Assembly: GCA_009801085.1 (NCBI GenBank)
Contig: VNWV01000001.1
Location: forward strand, 1,798,001-1,862,000
DNA length: 64,000 nt
Source of the DNA: Lasiodiplodia sp. COLG20
Taxonomy: Eukaryota; Ascomycota; Dothideomycetes; Botryosphaeriales; Botryosphaeriaceae
Direction of reading: 5' to 3'
The notes beneath the pieces were generated by a model. The model saw only the letters and a program-made list of their open reading frames with translations, was not told the DNA's origin and searched no databases. This document shows positions 21,407 through 31,960 of the stretch, piece after piece. Both the position numbers and the translations under genes were made by a program. Every line of letters begins with the position of its first letter. Position 1 is the stretch's first letter.

Positions 21407-24400
21407 TTAGCGCCAAGCACCCTTCGTCTCTGCCTTCAGGCTGCCGCCTGCTCCTGGGCGAGCACCACCCAGCCTGATAGCCTGGCCAGCAGCAAGACCA
21501 CCAGCACGGCCCCTATCCTCGCTCAGCGTGACACGACGAGCGCCAGCGATTGGTGCACCTCCTTTGGTAATCGAAGTCCGGCGAGCGTGGGGGCCGCTGG
21601 GAGGGCTCTTAAGGTAGTTGCGAGTGTTGAGACGTGCAGATCCGGTGCTGCTATGCACCTTGTGGTGGCCAAGCATGGCGGTCCTGTCGCCGACTGAGTT
21701 GCGCTTGATAGCTGTACGAATCGTGCGCGCCGCGTTCTGGTCATCGCCCTTGCTGACAGCCTTGAGCCAGGACCGCTCGTCATCAGACGAAGTGGCGCTA
21801 GCTTTGTCCGAATCGTTGGGAGTCGCCTCGGATGACGAGGGGATGCCCGACGACGAGACGTGCAAAGGCGAACGGCCACGTGCCTTGTTGATCTCCAATT
21901 CCCGCAGCGGAGAACCTTCGCGCTCCGAATCCGACGAAAATGCGGGCAGAAGCGAGGGCGATGACGGCTTCTTCGAAAGAAACCCGGCTTGGAAACGGGT
22001 ATTGGGCCGTACCGGCTTGACCTCGAGAGAAGCCACATTTGGTGGTGCACGGATGGGGGAGGAATCGAGGCTTTCGACCAAAGAGGGGATTCCACTCATT
22101 GGCGGCGCCTTCTCCGCTGATGACCCGGGAGGGGGAGTGTAGTCAAGAGCCTGCGGCGTGGCCTGGAACTCCACGAGAGCGCCATCATCAGTGTCATCCC
22201 TCCAGCGAACGCCACGCTTTGCGTGCTTGCTGGGAGACTTCTTTGGTGTGACCTTCAGCCCCTTGCGCGGCGCATTGTACTTGCGCCTACGGGGAGAAGC
22301 CATGGACTTGGCGGGAGAAGAGTACGCATTCTCCCACACGGGGACAGGCAACTTCATCGGCGATGGTGCCATTAGCTTGACGGGATTCCTCCTCTTTGGC
22401 GTCCCACGACTGGTGGGTGGAAATGCCTCGGTGACCGGGAGGCCACCGTCAGGCTTGATAACCTGAGAAACGGCCTCGGAGCAGGAAGATACTAGCTTTC
22501 CCAGCATCTCCTTAGCTGTACGTATAGCTTCCTCTTCGTCCATAACCATGATTTGGCCGAGGATGGTCACGACCTCGAAGTGAGCTTGGAGCAGCAGCTG
22601 GACCACTGCTGCATCTCCGCCCTTCTCTTGCTCCAATACGGCGGCATAAGTCTCCCTATCAGCGTTGGCTCTGAGAAGCTCTGCCTCTCTCATCAGGTTT
22701 GCAACATCACCGCTGCAATTGGCCGGGTCGGTTTCCTTCAGCTGGCGAATGCCGGTTTGGAGAGCCGAGTCAACGGTACGATCCCAATTGTTCTTCGCCA
22801 GCCGCTGATGGAAGTGTTGACGAGTGGTCTCCAGCTCCGCTTGGATGCCCAGAGCAGTCTTGCGCATGGCTACAAAGCTCTGGGGCGCGTCCTCCTCCTC
22901 CCTCTGCTCGCACACGGTGTCGAATCCGGCGATCCATGCGGATATCATCGAAATGCGCCTCTCGACCTGCTTGAGCTTTCTCATCGTGTTCACACGGTCC
23001 TGCCGTTCGGCTGCGGCATTTTCATAGGCTGAGCGAATCCTCATGATGCCTTCCTTCGCGATGCTTTCCCTCTTCTCACTCTGCTTCTTGAATTTGACGA
23101 ATGCTCCTCCTTCGAGATCCTTCATCTTTGCTTGCAGCTCTTCGATCAGCTGCCTCTGCTCATCAATCTTCTTCAGGTAATCCTTGACGTGACGATCGAC
23201 GTTATAGATATTCTTGGAGACCTTGGTCTGGATGTTCTTCGCGCGATTCGCATAGCGGAGCGTATTCTGAGACTCATCGTAGTGAGCACTGGATGGACTG
23301 ACGCAGACGATCATGACCGTCTTGCAGTTTCCGCCGAGCGAGAATTTCAACAGTCGCGTAAGCTTCGAGTTGCGGTAGGGAACGTGGTGCTTCTTGCGAG
23401 GATCGCACAGGGCGTTGATGCAACTTCCTAGAGCGAGGAGTGATTTGTTGATGTTGGCACCTTCAACCAGACGCTCACCACGGTTCTTGGTGGCGCTGGC
23501 ACGTTCGCTTCCAGCCAAATCGATGATGCTCAGGGTAGCCATAGTATGAGGCTCGTTTACAGAGGCGTTGCGGTCCTTCGTAGATACGTTGATTTGGAGA
23601 ACGGCGTGAGAGCGGGAGGAGGTGGCGTTAGCTGCAGTAGGTGACATCGTACGGTTCTGGTTTCCTCGGACAAGCATTTCCATGACTTGTTCAACCTGCG
23701 ATGGGTTAGCTATTACTTTAGCTCCAGGCAAGTTTCCCATACATTGGTCGGCCTATGGCTCGAGAGGCCGGAGACTGAGACTGCCTGGTTGGCATCCTCT
23801 CTCAGCGTCAAGCCAACCTTGCTGCCCCCAGGGACCAGCAAATCTCTAATGGTCTCATTGTATATTTCAAGGTAGGAAAGAGAAACGTCCGATGCCTTTG
23901 TCTCTTGGAGCTCCGTAAGGCGTTCGAAAAGCTCCTGCATCGTGAGGAAGATGATGCCCGGTTGTTGGGGTGTGCCCCTGCAGCTGGGTTAGCTCGTGGT
24001 ATCCTCGACACGACAATGCCTGCAACACGTACGTAATTGTGTGCGTCTTTCCGCAGCCAGTGGCACCGTATGCAAAAACGGTGGCATTGTAACCCTCCAG
24101 CACATTATCAAGAAGAGGCTTGGTGGTGCCTTCGTAGACGTCGCCTTGGGTGGTGTTGTCGTCGAAGACTTTGTCGAAGGCGAAGGTTTGGTCCTTTGTC
24201 TTCTTGCTGTTCGGGACAACACTGCGGGAGAAGCGGGATATCGGGTTGCTCTCGGGCGGGTCGAAGACTCTGTACAGCTGGTGGTGAGCGATTGCAGATC
24301 GCGCCATAAACGAGCGGGCACAGGGGCTGCGGCGACTTACAGGCAGCGGTCGTCAATGACTCTGATGACGGAACGTAGGCCTTTGGCATGGAGCTTGGGG

Positions 24401-24534
24401 GTGGGCGCAGCAGCTAGGGAGCCGTCGCCGAGGAAAATGGGGCCATCGTCGTTCTTCACAAGCTGTGCGGCCTCGCGGATGGTGAAGGGCCGCACGCGGA
24501 CGGCGACAGAGATGGAGGATTCGCCGTCGGCCAT
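21407..24534 (-). CDS. kipB: Kinesin-8 family motor protein
   Basis: Four exons (24341-24534, 24033-24269, 23743-23977, 21407-23695) encode 984 residues; introns are 71, 55 and 47 bp with GT-AG sites and consistent phases. It is a plus-end-directed microtubule motor of the Kip3/KipB class, which regulates microtubule length, spindle and nuclear positioning. The N-terminal motor starts SISVAVRVRPFT. It has the P-loop GATGCGKTHTIT (split by intron 2), switch I NATSSRSH, switch II DLAGSE, the NKSLLALGSCINAL helix and HVPYRNSKLTRLL. A neck and coiled coil follow (VKDYLKKIDEQRQLIEELQ), then a tail with Ser/Pro- and Lys/Arg-rich stretches typical of a second microtubule-binding region. The start ATG directly precedes the motor core, as in the family. 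Assignment to kinesin-8 rests on the neck and N-terminus; the KipB name is by analogy to Aspergillus. Confidence 0.92.
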
Positions 24535-25233
24535 AGTGTGGGGTGCTGGAGCAGCGTGGTGGTGTGCAGCTCGCAGGCGCAGGCGCTGTCCGGGAGGTCG
24601 CTCGCAGTCGTCAGGTTGAGCCCCGGATTTGACGCAGCCCCGGGAGTCGCTCTTGCTGCCGGACCGGCTGTTGTGTGTTTACTTTTGCGCTTCTTCAGGA
24701 CTAGCGCGGCTGACATAAGCCAGCTCCGGTCCTGATTGGCTGTAGCGTGCGGCGCCGTCGTTCACCGCCCTCACCGCCCGGACCCTGAACACGTCGGGCT
24801 GCAGCCGTGGAGCCGCCAGCGTCATCGCAACGCGTTGCCCCCCTGTTCACGTCGCACAGCGCACTTTGTTTTCTTCATCATTGAATTTCATTTTCTATTT
24901 CTAGACCGTAGCCATACCTATGTCCAGGGTATCTCCGGCCCATCCAGGGCGCCGTTATGTACCTTCCCGAGTACATTACCCTCCAATGTTGCCTTGCGGT
25001 GACTCGTTTCTATAGTGATTTGCAGCGAAAAGAAGCCGAATGCAGCTAGCCACCCAATAAAATGTCGCCAGCGAAAGGGTGGTCAGAAGGGCGACGCCCA
25101 GGCCAGTGGTAGGCCCCTCTGAAAACGAGTGACGACGAAAAAAACAAGTTACAGAAGAAGAGAAGAAGAAGTGGAAGAAAAGAATGGTCATGTACTCCAT
25201 CGCTATGCAATCAGTCGTGAATCGTTCCGGCAT
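24535..25233. other. Intergenic region upstream of the kinesin gene
   Basis: About 700 bp between two minus-strand genes. It should carry the kinesin promoter and the 3' untranslated region of the LPMO-like gene. No further feature was recognised. Confidence 0.6.
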
Positions 25234-26640
25234 CTACGCAAACGCGTAGGCAATCGTGAAGAGCATCATCATTGTCATCATCAGCGACGGCGCAGCCATC
25301 ATTGAAGGGGCAGCACCGGTGGCAGCCTGGCGGGTGACAATTCCCTCGGTGCCTATGAAGCCAATCGGCGCTGTCTGCTGCTCCTCTTTCTCGTCGCTGG
25401 CAGCCTTGACAGCGCCTCGGCGGTGGTGGACAGAGCGGCGCTCGGGCCCAGCCTGGAGCTTGGACCGGCGAGAAGCACCACGAGCATCAAGCGAGATGGT
25501 GCTAGTTATGTACTGGGTGACGAGCGGAACAGGTCCCGTCACGGTGACCATCTGAGTAACCATGCTCTTAGTGGAAGGCGTAGCAGTGATGGTCACGTAG
25601 ACGGTCTCGAGATCGGAATCACTGCTACCGCCGGCGGGAGGCGTGGCAGCGCTGGTAGCCGACGAGCTTGGAGTCAAGGCAGGAGTGGTCGCAGCGCCCG
25701 AGGCAGCACTAGAGGCGCCCGAGGCAGAAGCCATTCCCTGGGCGACATCGGTGGTCAGCGCAGAGCGGTCACTGTAGTCAGAGACAGCTTTGCTCTGAGG
25801 GTCTTGCTGTTCCAACTTGTACTGTTGCTGCGCGCTCCCGGCGGCGAAGTTCTGAAGACTATTGGCGCTGGTGAGCTCGACGTCAGAGCAAGTAGTATAC
25901 CACTCATCCTTGCCGTCAGGATATGTCGGGTCCGCGCCCGCGGCAGTAGGCCATTGCCATACCCAGTAGAGAGTGTAAACCTTGCCGGCCTCCTCATCTT
26001 CGGGAATCTGCACGTCGGTTTCGCAGTACTGCTCGTTGACGGAGTCAGGTTGGCCGGGGTTCGGGTCGGGAAACTCTTTCTGGCGCTTCGTGGAGATGGG
26101 GCTCGAGTTGATCTGGTAGCAGCGGCCATCGTCGTAGTTGTTGGTCGCAAGCAGCTTTCCGCGCTTATCGCCGCCGGTGCCGTCCTTGGTCCACTCGATC
26201 ACAGTCATGAGCTTCTCGTCCTCCTTGGGCTCAGTAGTTCCGAAGACGAAGACGGTACCACCCTTCTCGGGCTTACCCTTCTGGTTGTCCGGTAGGGTGA
26301 CATGGCCATTCTCAGCGTACTTCATGGCAACAAAGTCACCGGGCGCGATGCTGAGGCGAGGCCACTTCTCGGATTGGGTCTGAGTTTGCTGCTCCTTGCG
26401 GCAGAGGTTGTCGTCGGAGTTGACGCGGAGCCTGCCGGAGTCGAGGGGAGGGAGCAGCCACTGAGAGCTGGCGCCGCCGTTGAAGCCGGGATCGGTGCGA
26501 GCAAGATAGCCACGGGGGTAGCCATAGTTGCCGATGAAGGTGCCGTTCTTGATGACCGAGAGCTGCTCAATCCAGGTGTGAGCCGCGGCCTGCGTGAGCA
26601 GGAGCGCGGCGATGAGGACGCCGAAGATGTTGTTCATCAT
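25234..26640 (-). CDS. Secreted GPI-anchored LPMO-like protein
   Basis: A single exon of 468 residues starting at the MMNNIFGVL methionine; the longer frame to 26724 opens only with TTG. The first 20 residues form a signal peptide ending AAA, so the mature protein starts at His21 (HTWIEQL). An exposed N-terminal histidine plus a second conserved histidine (His113 in AENGHVTLP) is the arrangement of the copper-binding histidine brace of lytic polysaccharide monooxygenases. Cys80 in DDNLC and the blocks NYGYPRGYLART and GTVFVFGT look structured. After about residue 310 the chain is Ser/Thr/Ala-rich, as in O-glycosylated cell wall proteins, and it ends in a hydrophobic stretch typical of a GPI-anchor signal. 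It belongs to a fungal secreted family beginning HTW(I/V)EQ. Whether it oxidises polysaccharide or only binds copper is not known. Confidence 0.75.
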   Translation of the reverse strand: MMNNIFGVLIAALLLTQAAAHTWIEQLSVIKNGTFIGNYGYPRGYLARTDPGFNGGASSQWLLPPLDSGRLRVNSDDNLCRKEQQTQTQSEKWPRLSIAPGDFVAMKYAENGHVTLPDNQKGKPEKGGTVFVFGTTEPKEDEKLMTVIEWTKDGTGGDKRGKLLATNNYDDGRCYQINSSPISTKRQKEFPDPNPGQPDSVNEQYCETDVQIPEDEEAGKVYTLYWVWQWPTAAGADPTYPDGKDEWYTTCSDVELTSANSLQNFAAGSAQQQYKLEQQDPQSKAVSDYSDRSALTTDVAQGMASASGASSAASGAATTPALTPSSSATSAATPPAGGSSDSDLETVYVTITATPSTKSMVTQMVTVTGPVPLVTQYITSTISLDARGASRRSKLQAGPERRSVHHRRGAVKAASDEKEEQQTAPIGFIGTEGIVTRQAATGAAPSMMAAPSLMMTMMMLFTIAYAFA

Positions 26641-29600
26641 GGTCGGAGTGCGGTGGTGAGTCGTAGGATATGATATGTATGCGATACTCGGAACGGTGTT
26701 GGTGTTGAAATCTTGTACCTGCAAGATTCGGGCGTGGGTCGAATGCGTGACAGCGTCGGTTCGTTAGAAAAATTTGGAAAGGAAACAGGCCCAAAAATGT
26801 GAAGTAGAAATGGGTTAAGTAGGGTCGAGTCCGGCACGACTTAGTGAAATAGGACAATAGGAAAGTTAAAGAAGGCCATTGTTAGGATTAAGCAGCCATT
26901 GTTGCGGCTCTTTGGAATGGTCGCTTGTGAAATCGAGCAAGGGCTGGAGGCACGAACAATGGGCAAGACGAGCACGACTTAAGAGTGAACAAAGACAGAC
27001 CGCCTAAACAAACACAGTAGACCCGCGCCGTGGCTGGAACAGGAGAGGGTAGCACACGACAGCCAATAGATTAGGGCAGCGGCCCAACCGCGAAACCGTA
27101 ACCGAGATCTGAGAAGGCGTCTTTATTCTCCACACAAGGTGAGACAGCCGCAATAGGGCTGGCCGGGACTTGCATGCGCCCGGTTGGCTCTCGACAGCCA
27201 CGCGCGCGCTCTCGGGAAGTTCCCCCAGCAAGCCTAGGAGGCCCCGATGAAGCTTGGGCTGCGCGCAGGATCACCCCGGATCGCCAGCCAGTGGAAATCA
27301 TGGTGGTGAGCACGGTGGTGGATCGCCGGTGGCTGCACGACATGCACAGGCGACACAAAACGATGGCGTTTCCGCGCGAAGCGAGGCGGTGTTTTCTCGA
27401 GGGCCGCGGGAAGCAGCGCGGCGCGGGCGGCGAGTGGCTCTCGTTGCACGCCCAACGCATGCGGCGGTGGGTCACGGACACGGCAAGACTCGAGACCTCG
27501 GGGCGTGTGTGTCAGGTGTGTGAGAAGGCTCGGGCACGCGTGGGAATGGGATTTTGCCATGTCGTCGAGAGAAGCCAGCGCTTCGGTGTTTCAGCTGGCC
27601 GGCGCGGCTGCGGGCTCGATTGGCTGTCAGCGCCGCGGGCCGCAGTCGGCACCCACGGTGGATCGCAGCCGAGGCCTATCTATCTCCAACTCTTCTTCCT
27701 CCCTTCGCCGCCTGTCAAACCCGCCGTGCGCCAACGCCCACCACACTTCTTCTGGCATCGTCGCAGATCAGCGAGCACTGCGACGGGCCGTGCTTCACGC
27801 ATCCTCGAAACGTCATCGTCGCCGTTGCTACCGCCGCCGATCCAGCGCGCCTCAGGCCGCCATCTGCTCGCCAGATGCTTCGCAAAGAGCCTGTCCCACG
27901 TTGCGCGAGCGTCTCGCTGCGGCACAGTCCGCCTCAATATACCTACGCGCCAGTACCAGCATTCCCGGTGGCGATCGTGTCACGCGAGACGTGACTCCGC
28001 CCTTTTCATTCAAATTTTGAGTTGAGAGCCGCCTTCGAAAATACATATCTAGCGTACCCTGGCTTCCGCGTGAGCGCCTACGGAGATGAAGCTCCCCACT
28101 AACGGGTTTTCGTGATGCTCTCCGATCCTGATGGAGAAGAGATCCGGACACACCAAGCGCTGGTACGACCTATAATCGCACGCTCCCAGGATGTCAGGCA
28201 GAACTGACCGGCGGCTTTCTCGAAATACTCCAAATCGGTCCGCGAAGCCTTTCCGCGCCCGAGGGATTCAGCCATGTCCCGGCGAAGCATCCCGCGTTTC
28301 TGTTCTCCGGCTACACCTGCATCCGCCAGGAAACACCACGCGCCGCTTTGGCCTATCATGGCTCGAAACGGCCCGCTTCGGGCACTAATGTCGCGATGCT
28401 GCCGAAGAGCTCGACTGGTCGTTGAGTGCTACCAAAAAACTCTTGGTGTCTAGTCGCAAAACATCCGCTACCTTGGCGTCCTCACCGGCGAATATTTGCT
28501 CATGAGATGCGTCGTCGCTGTGCTGCTGGCCACTGCTGCACCGAGACACGTGTTCACCGCCTTCTTAGCTTCGGTCTTTGTCAGCTTGGCCTCTGCGGCC
28601 AAGTGTCGTGGCGTGGACATACGACTTCTACCCTCCAGTCCGCCCCATCACAAGTTCCTGTGTCGCCGTCTCGCCATCATCATGTCTGCCTGCTTAGCGC
28701 CATACCTGAAACGAAATATTGCTCCCGTGTCGAACCGCCGAAGCCTTGGACGACACGCGTCAACAACAAGCGCTTAGAGCTTTCAATGTCCAGCGTTCGA
28801 TCTGCGTGTTCTCGACTCCGCAAAGCTAACTTCTCCTCGCTCGCGCTAACGCAAGGCATGAAATGAGCCCCTTGCCGTCATTAGACTGGCCATCTCTAAA
28901 GTCAAATGCACACTGAAACGTGCATTTTTGTTAGTTTATTGGTGTTGCAATTGCTGTGCAAAATAAAGCGCCCTGTAGAGACCAGCCGAATGCCTCAATG
29001 CCTTGTACAGTTTACGTATACTTTTAGCCCCTAATGCTGCTTTGCCTGAGTGTCCCAAGTGAGCCACTTGATGTCGCCACTTTTTGTCATTCGTCGTCAA
29101 GCTATGGGCAACTCGATTCTCGAGATGGCGCCACTTCTCGACCGGTGGACTGCAGCTCAACATTCTATGCTTTCCTCTCAAACGCGAGTGAGCCGACCAG
29201 TTCAGCAAGGGCACATTCAGCCCATTGTCCACTGCAATATCTTCATATGGCATATTTATAATACACTGCTGTATTTATTTCCCTAATCGTTCGCATCGGC
29301 ATCAGATCAGCGGTGAACTTGATACCCATCATTTGGACCAACAATTCACACTTTTTTTCACCGAAAAATTGGACAATGTGGCTCATGAAGCGCCTACGCC
29401 ATCTCCGACACTCTCAGGCTCAGGCAACAGACCTGCAGATTGGATACAGTTTCCATCTAAACCATTCACTCGAGAAACTGAACCGCGAGCCTTCGGGTCA
29501 GTCGTCAATGATTCATTTCGGTGGTAAGTGTTCATCTCTATGGCCTGCTTCGTCAATTGTCTGTTGACAAAGGTTTAGATGAACAATTACTCCACCTGCG

Positions 29601-30045
29601 AATCAAAGAAGCTCCCCGCCGATCCTCACGAGGCCGCCTTTGTGTCCTAACTCACCGCGCCTTATCCTCGATACGGCCACGGTACCGAAAGTTGCGCAAT
29701 TGAACTGGTCAGATTGATAGTACCTACTGTCATTATCGGTACCGATCCTCATGATTTGGCGTTCACACGGTTTTGTAGGCCAGGTCTTGATGCCGGAAGG
29801 CCTTCACAACACGATGTTTACGCTCATTTACGTCGATGAAGTTGATGGACGCGACATATTTATACACTTGTAATATTAAAAGATGACTCGCCGGCTCGGT
29901 TCAGAAATCGAATCTGAACGACATTGTGCTGAGTTGTATGGGTTGACGAAGTCATGCAGTGGGACATTACAGATGCCTCTTTTGGGTAGTGATATAATGG
30001 AAGTTTTCCCTTGTGTATTCCTGTGCTTGCGTGATTCGGCAAGCA
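26641..30045. other. Long intergenic region, no supported gene
   Basis: About 3.4 kb. The left part holds the promoter of the LPMO-like gene. From about 27150 to 28000 it is GC-rich with overlapping arginine-rich frames on both strands, the longest (27174-28025) without any domain. From about 28900 to 30000 it is more AT-rich. A minus-strand frame with ATG at 29253 (105 codons) matches nothing I recognise. No RNA gene or repeat copy was seen. Confidence 0.5.
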
Positions 30046-30471
30046 TTATATCTTGTGGTCGATGGCGAGGTCGAGGAGTCGAAAGATTATGGCAAAACAG
30101 ATGCTGACGATGCCGACTGTAATGATGTACCAGTCCTGGATATCGAGCTGAGCCACAAGATGTCCGGTACCGAAGATGATGAAGAGCTGGAATGCGTTGA
30201 ACACAATGGCTCGATAGATTGACCCTCCGATCGTGCGTAACGAGGCCTGATCGTCCTGGCTGCTAGAGAATAGAACGATGGAAGCTGCGGCCACGCATAT
30301 ATACACGGCGATGAGGAAAGTGATGGTGAACGCCTGAGCTACAGGGTCTATATGTTGATGTTGGCCGTTGGTGGGCGGTGTGTCGTCGGCCTGTGTATCG
30401 TCGGCCACAACAATGGTGTCCGGGTATGGTGGCGGAGAGGATAGTAGAGTTGGTTTTGGCGAGGGAGACAT
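30046..30471 (-). CDS. Small three-span membrane protein, unknown function
   Basis: A single exon of 141 residues starting at ATG 30471 in a strong context (GCCGCCATGTC); the longer frame to 30672 opens with TTG and runs into a repeat, so it was not used. About 50 residues of Pro/Ser/Thr-rich N-terminus precede three hydrophobic segments: AFTITFLIAVYICVAAASIV, a second around YRAIVFNAFQLFIIFGTG, and IITVGIVSICFAIIFRLLDL. A short DQASLRTIG loop lies between the first and second. No signal peptide or known motif was seen. It is probably an integral protein of an internal or plasma membrane. Its 5' flank carries a solo end of element B. Confidence 0.6.
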   Translation of the reverse strand: MSPSPKPTLLSSPPPYPDTIVVADDTQADDTPPTNGQHQHIDPVAQAFTITFLIAVYICVAAASIVLFSSSQDDQASLRTIGGSIYRAIVFNAFQLFIIFGTGHLVAQLDIQDWYIITVGIVSICFAIIFRLLDLAIDHKI

Positions 30472-30644
30472 GGCGGCTGAGTTCTGAGACGGGTAGGTGA
30501 GGTGGATATGCGAGCGGGAGCGGGTGGTGGCTCTTAATATAGTGTAGTTTCTGCACTTTCGCCCAAGCTGTACCATGGGACCCTCAGCATCACTTCGCGC
30601 CGTGGTCGACAATGCTGTTTCTATGGATAATACCACCATGAGAA

Positions 30645-30700
30645 AGTCAAAATCTGGATTTGAGGGAGCCAAATTCTCGAAATGGGGGAACCAAATTTGT
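30645..30700 (+). repeat. Solo terminal repeat of element B
   Basis: About 55 bp closely match the right end of the element at 19925-20515: GTCAAAATCT, the GGGAGCC block, AAATTCTCGAAATGGGGGAA and the AAATTTG tail. No partner end was found within several hundred bases on the expected side. It ends six bases before the stop codon of the oxidoreductase gene, so it forms the start of that gene's 3' flank. Confidence 0.75.
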
Positions 30701-30705
30701 TTCGC

Positions 30706-31960
30706 TTATGATTCTCCAGCTCCCACCGTGTCTGCAATCCTAAAGACATACTTGACCGCACTTGCCTTCCCATCCCTCAAGTTCTCCAAAGCCGTCTGCA
30801 CGCCGGCCAAGCCACCAGGCACGACCTCCTGCGGCTGGGGCTTGAACCAGCCCTCCTTCAGGCCCCTCGCGAACAGCCTGAACCACACGAAGCCAAAGTC
30901 CTTGGCATCGTTGTGCACGGCGCCAACACTGGTGATGGTCTGCACGACGTGCGCAGGAATGGCGTCGTACTTGCCGGGCAGCACGAGAGCAATCTTCCCA
31001 CCGGGCGCAAGCACGTGGCCGAGCTGGACGTAGCTACCGTGGTCGGACACGGCGTCGTACGCGTGCAGCAGCTGCAGCGCACCACCCGCGGGCAGCGCGG
31101 CCCTGATGCCCTCGACCACGGCGTCGCCGCCCTGCCGGTAGTCGACGATGGTGTCGCCCTTGGACCGGTCGATCAGCCCCTCGACGTGCGCCGCCCCGCG
31201 CCCTGCGACACAAATGAGCGGGTGGATGTTCGATCGCGACGCCAACTGCACCGCGTACGATCCCACGGCCGATGCGGCGCCGTAGATGACCAGGGGCGTT
31301 GGCGGAGGCGTCGCGGACTGCTGCCATGGCTCGGGGAGGCCTAGGCGCAGGTACAGTCCGACTGCGGCCGTCATTGCGGCGAGCGGGATGGCGGCGGCCT
31401 CTGTGGTGTTCAGTGTAAGCGGCGGCAATGCCTGGAGTAGCCGAGACAATGGTGTCTTTGGTGCGTCTGCTTCAAACCTCCCCCCCCNNNNNNNNNNNNN
31501 NNNNNNNNNNNNCCCCCCCCCCCCCCCCCCCCCCTTTTCTTCACTTGATCTTTGCTTACCTTCAAAAGTTGTGCTTTTAGGAATGTGAAAGGTTGTATGA
31601 GCCCAGGCAATGGCGTATTCAGCGTAGCTGCCGTGCGGCTGCATCATTTCGTGGAAAGCAGCTACGCGGTCTCCGGGCTTGAACTCGGTCACGTTGGCGC
31701 CGACCTTCTCGACGATGCCCGCAATGTCATCACCTTCATTTCGGGCCTGCTTTTTCCACTCAGGTATTTTCCTATTGTGTCAAATAATAAGCTCCTCCTG
31801 ACCGGCTCTCGAGTCCGAGGTTTCTCTTTTAAACCTACCAGTCTTTAGGGTTACTTCCTGAAACGGCGACTTTGATGAGGACTTGGTCGTCGTTGGGTGT
31901 AGGGATGGGAGAGTCGACGATCTCGACCTTCGTCCCAGGGTGCACAAATGCTTCCTTCAT
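30706..31960 (-). CDS. Zinc-type MDR (quinone oxidoreductase-like) protein
   Basis: Three exons, 31839-31960, 31560-31771 and 30706-31400, give 342 residues. Introns are 31772-31838 (67 bp) and 31401-31559 (at least 159 bp; contains the N gap). Joining TTFE to EAAAIPLAAMTAAVGLY restores the family sequence. It is a medium-chain dehydrogenase/reductase, an NAD(P)H-dependent oxidoreductase of the quinone reductase or enoyl reductase type, probably cytosolic. The GroES-like N-terminal part has GSNPKDWK, EGDDIAGIVEKVG and FKPGDRVAAF. The nucleotide-binding half has VIYGAASAVGSYAVQLA and a late GGKIALVLPG strand. The cysteine and histidine ligands of catalytic-zinc alcohol dehydrogenases are not evident, which favours the zinc-independent class. 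The substrate is unknown; similar proteins occur as trans-acting enoyl reductases, but no synthase gene lies nearby. Confidence 0.85.
31481..31534. other. Assembly gap in a poly-C tract
   Basis: Twenty-five N at 31488-31512 are flanked by C7 on the left and C22 on the right. The gap lies entirely inside the second intron of the oxidoreductase gene, so the protein is not affected. The true length of the homopolymer is unknown. Confidence 0.98.

Noticed and set aside
27174..28025. 283-codon plus-strand ORF
   Set aside because: Composition is Arg/Pro/Ser-rich, other frames are equally open, and no domain is recognisable.
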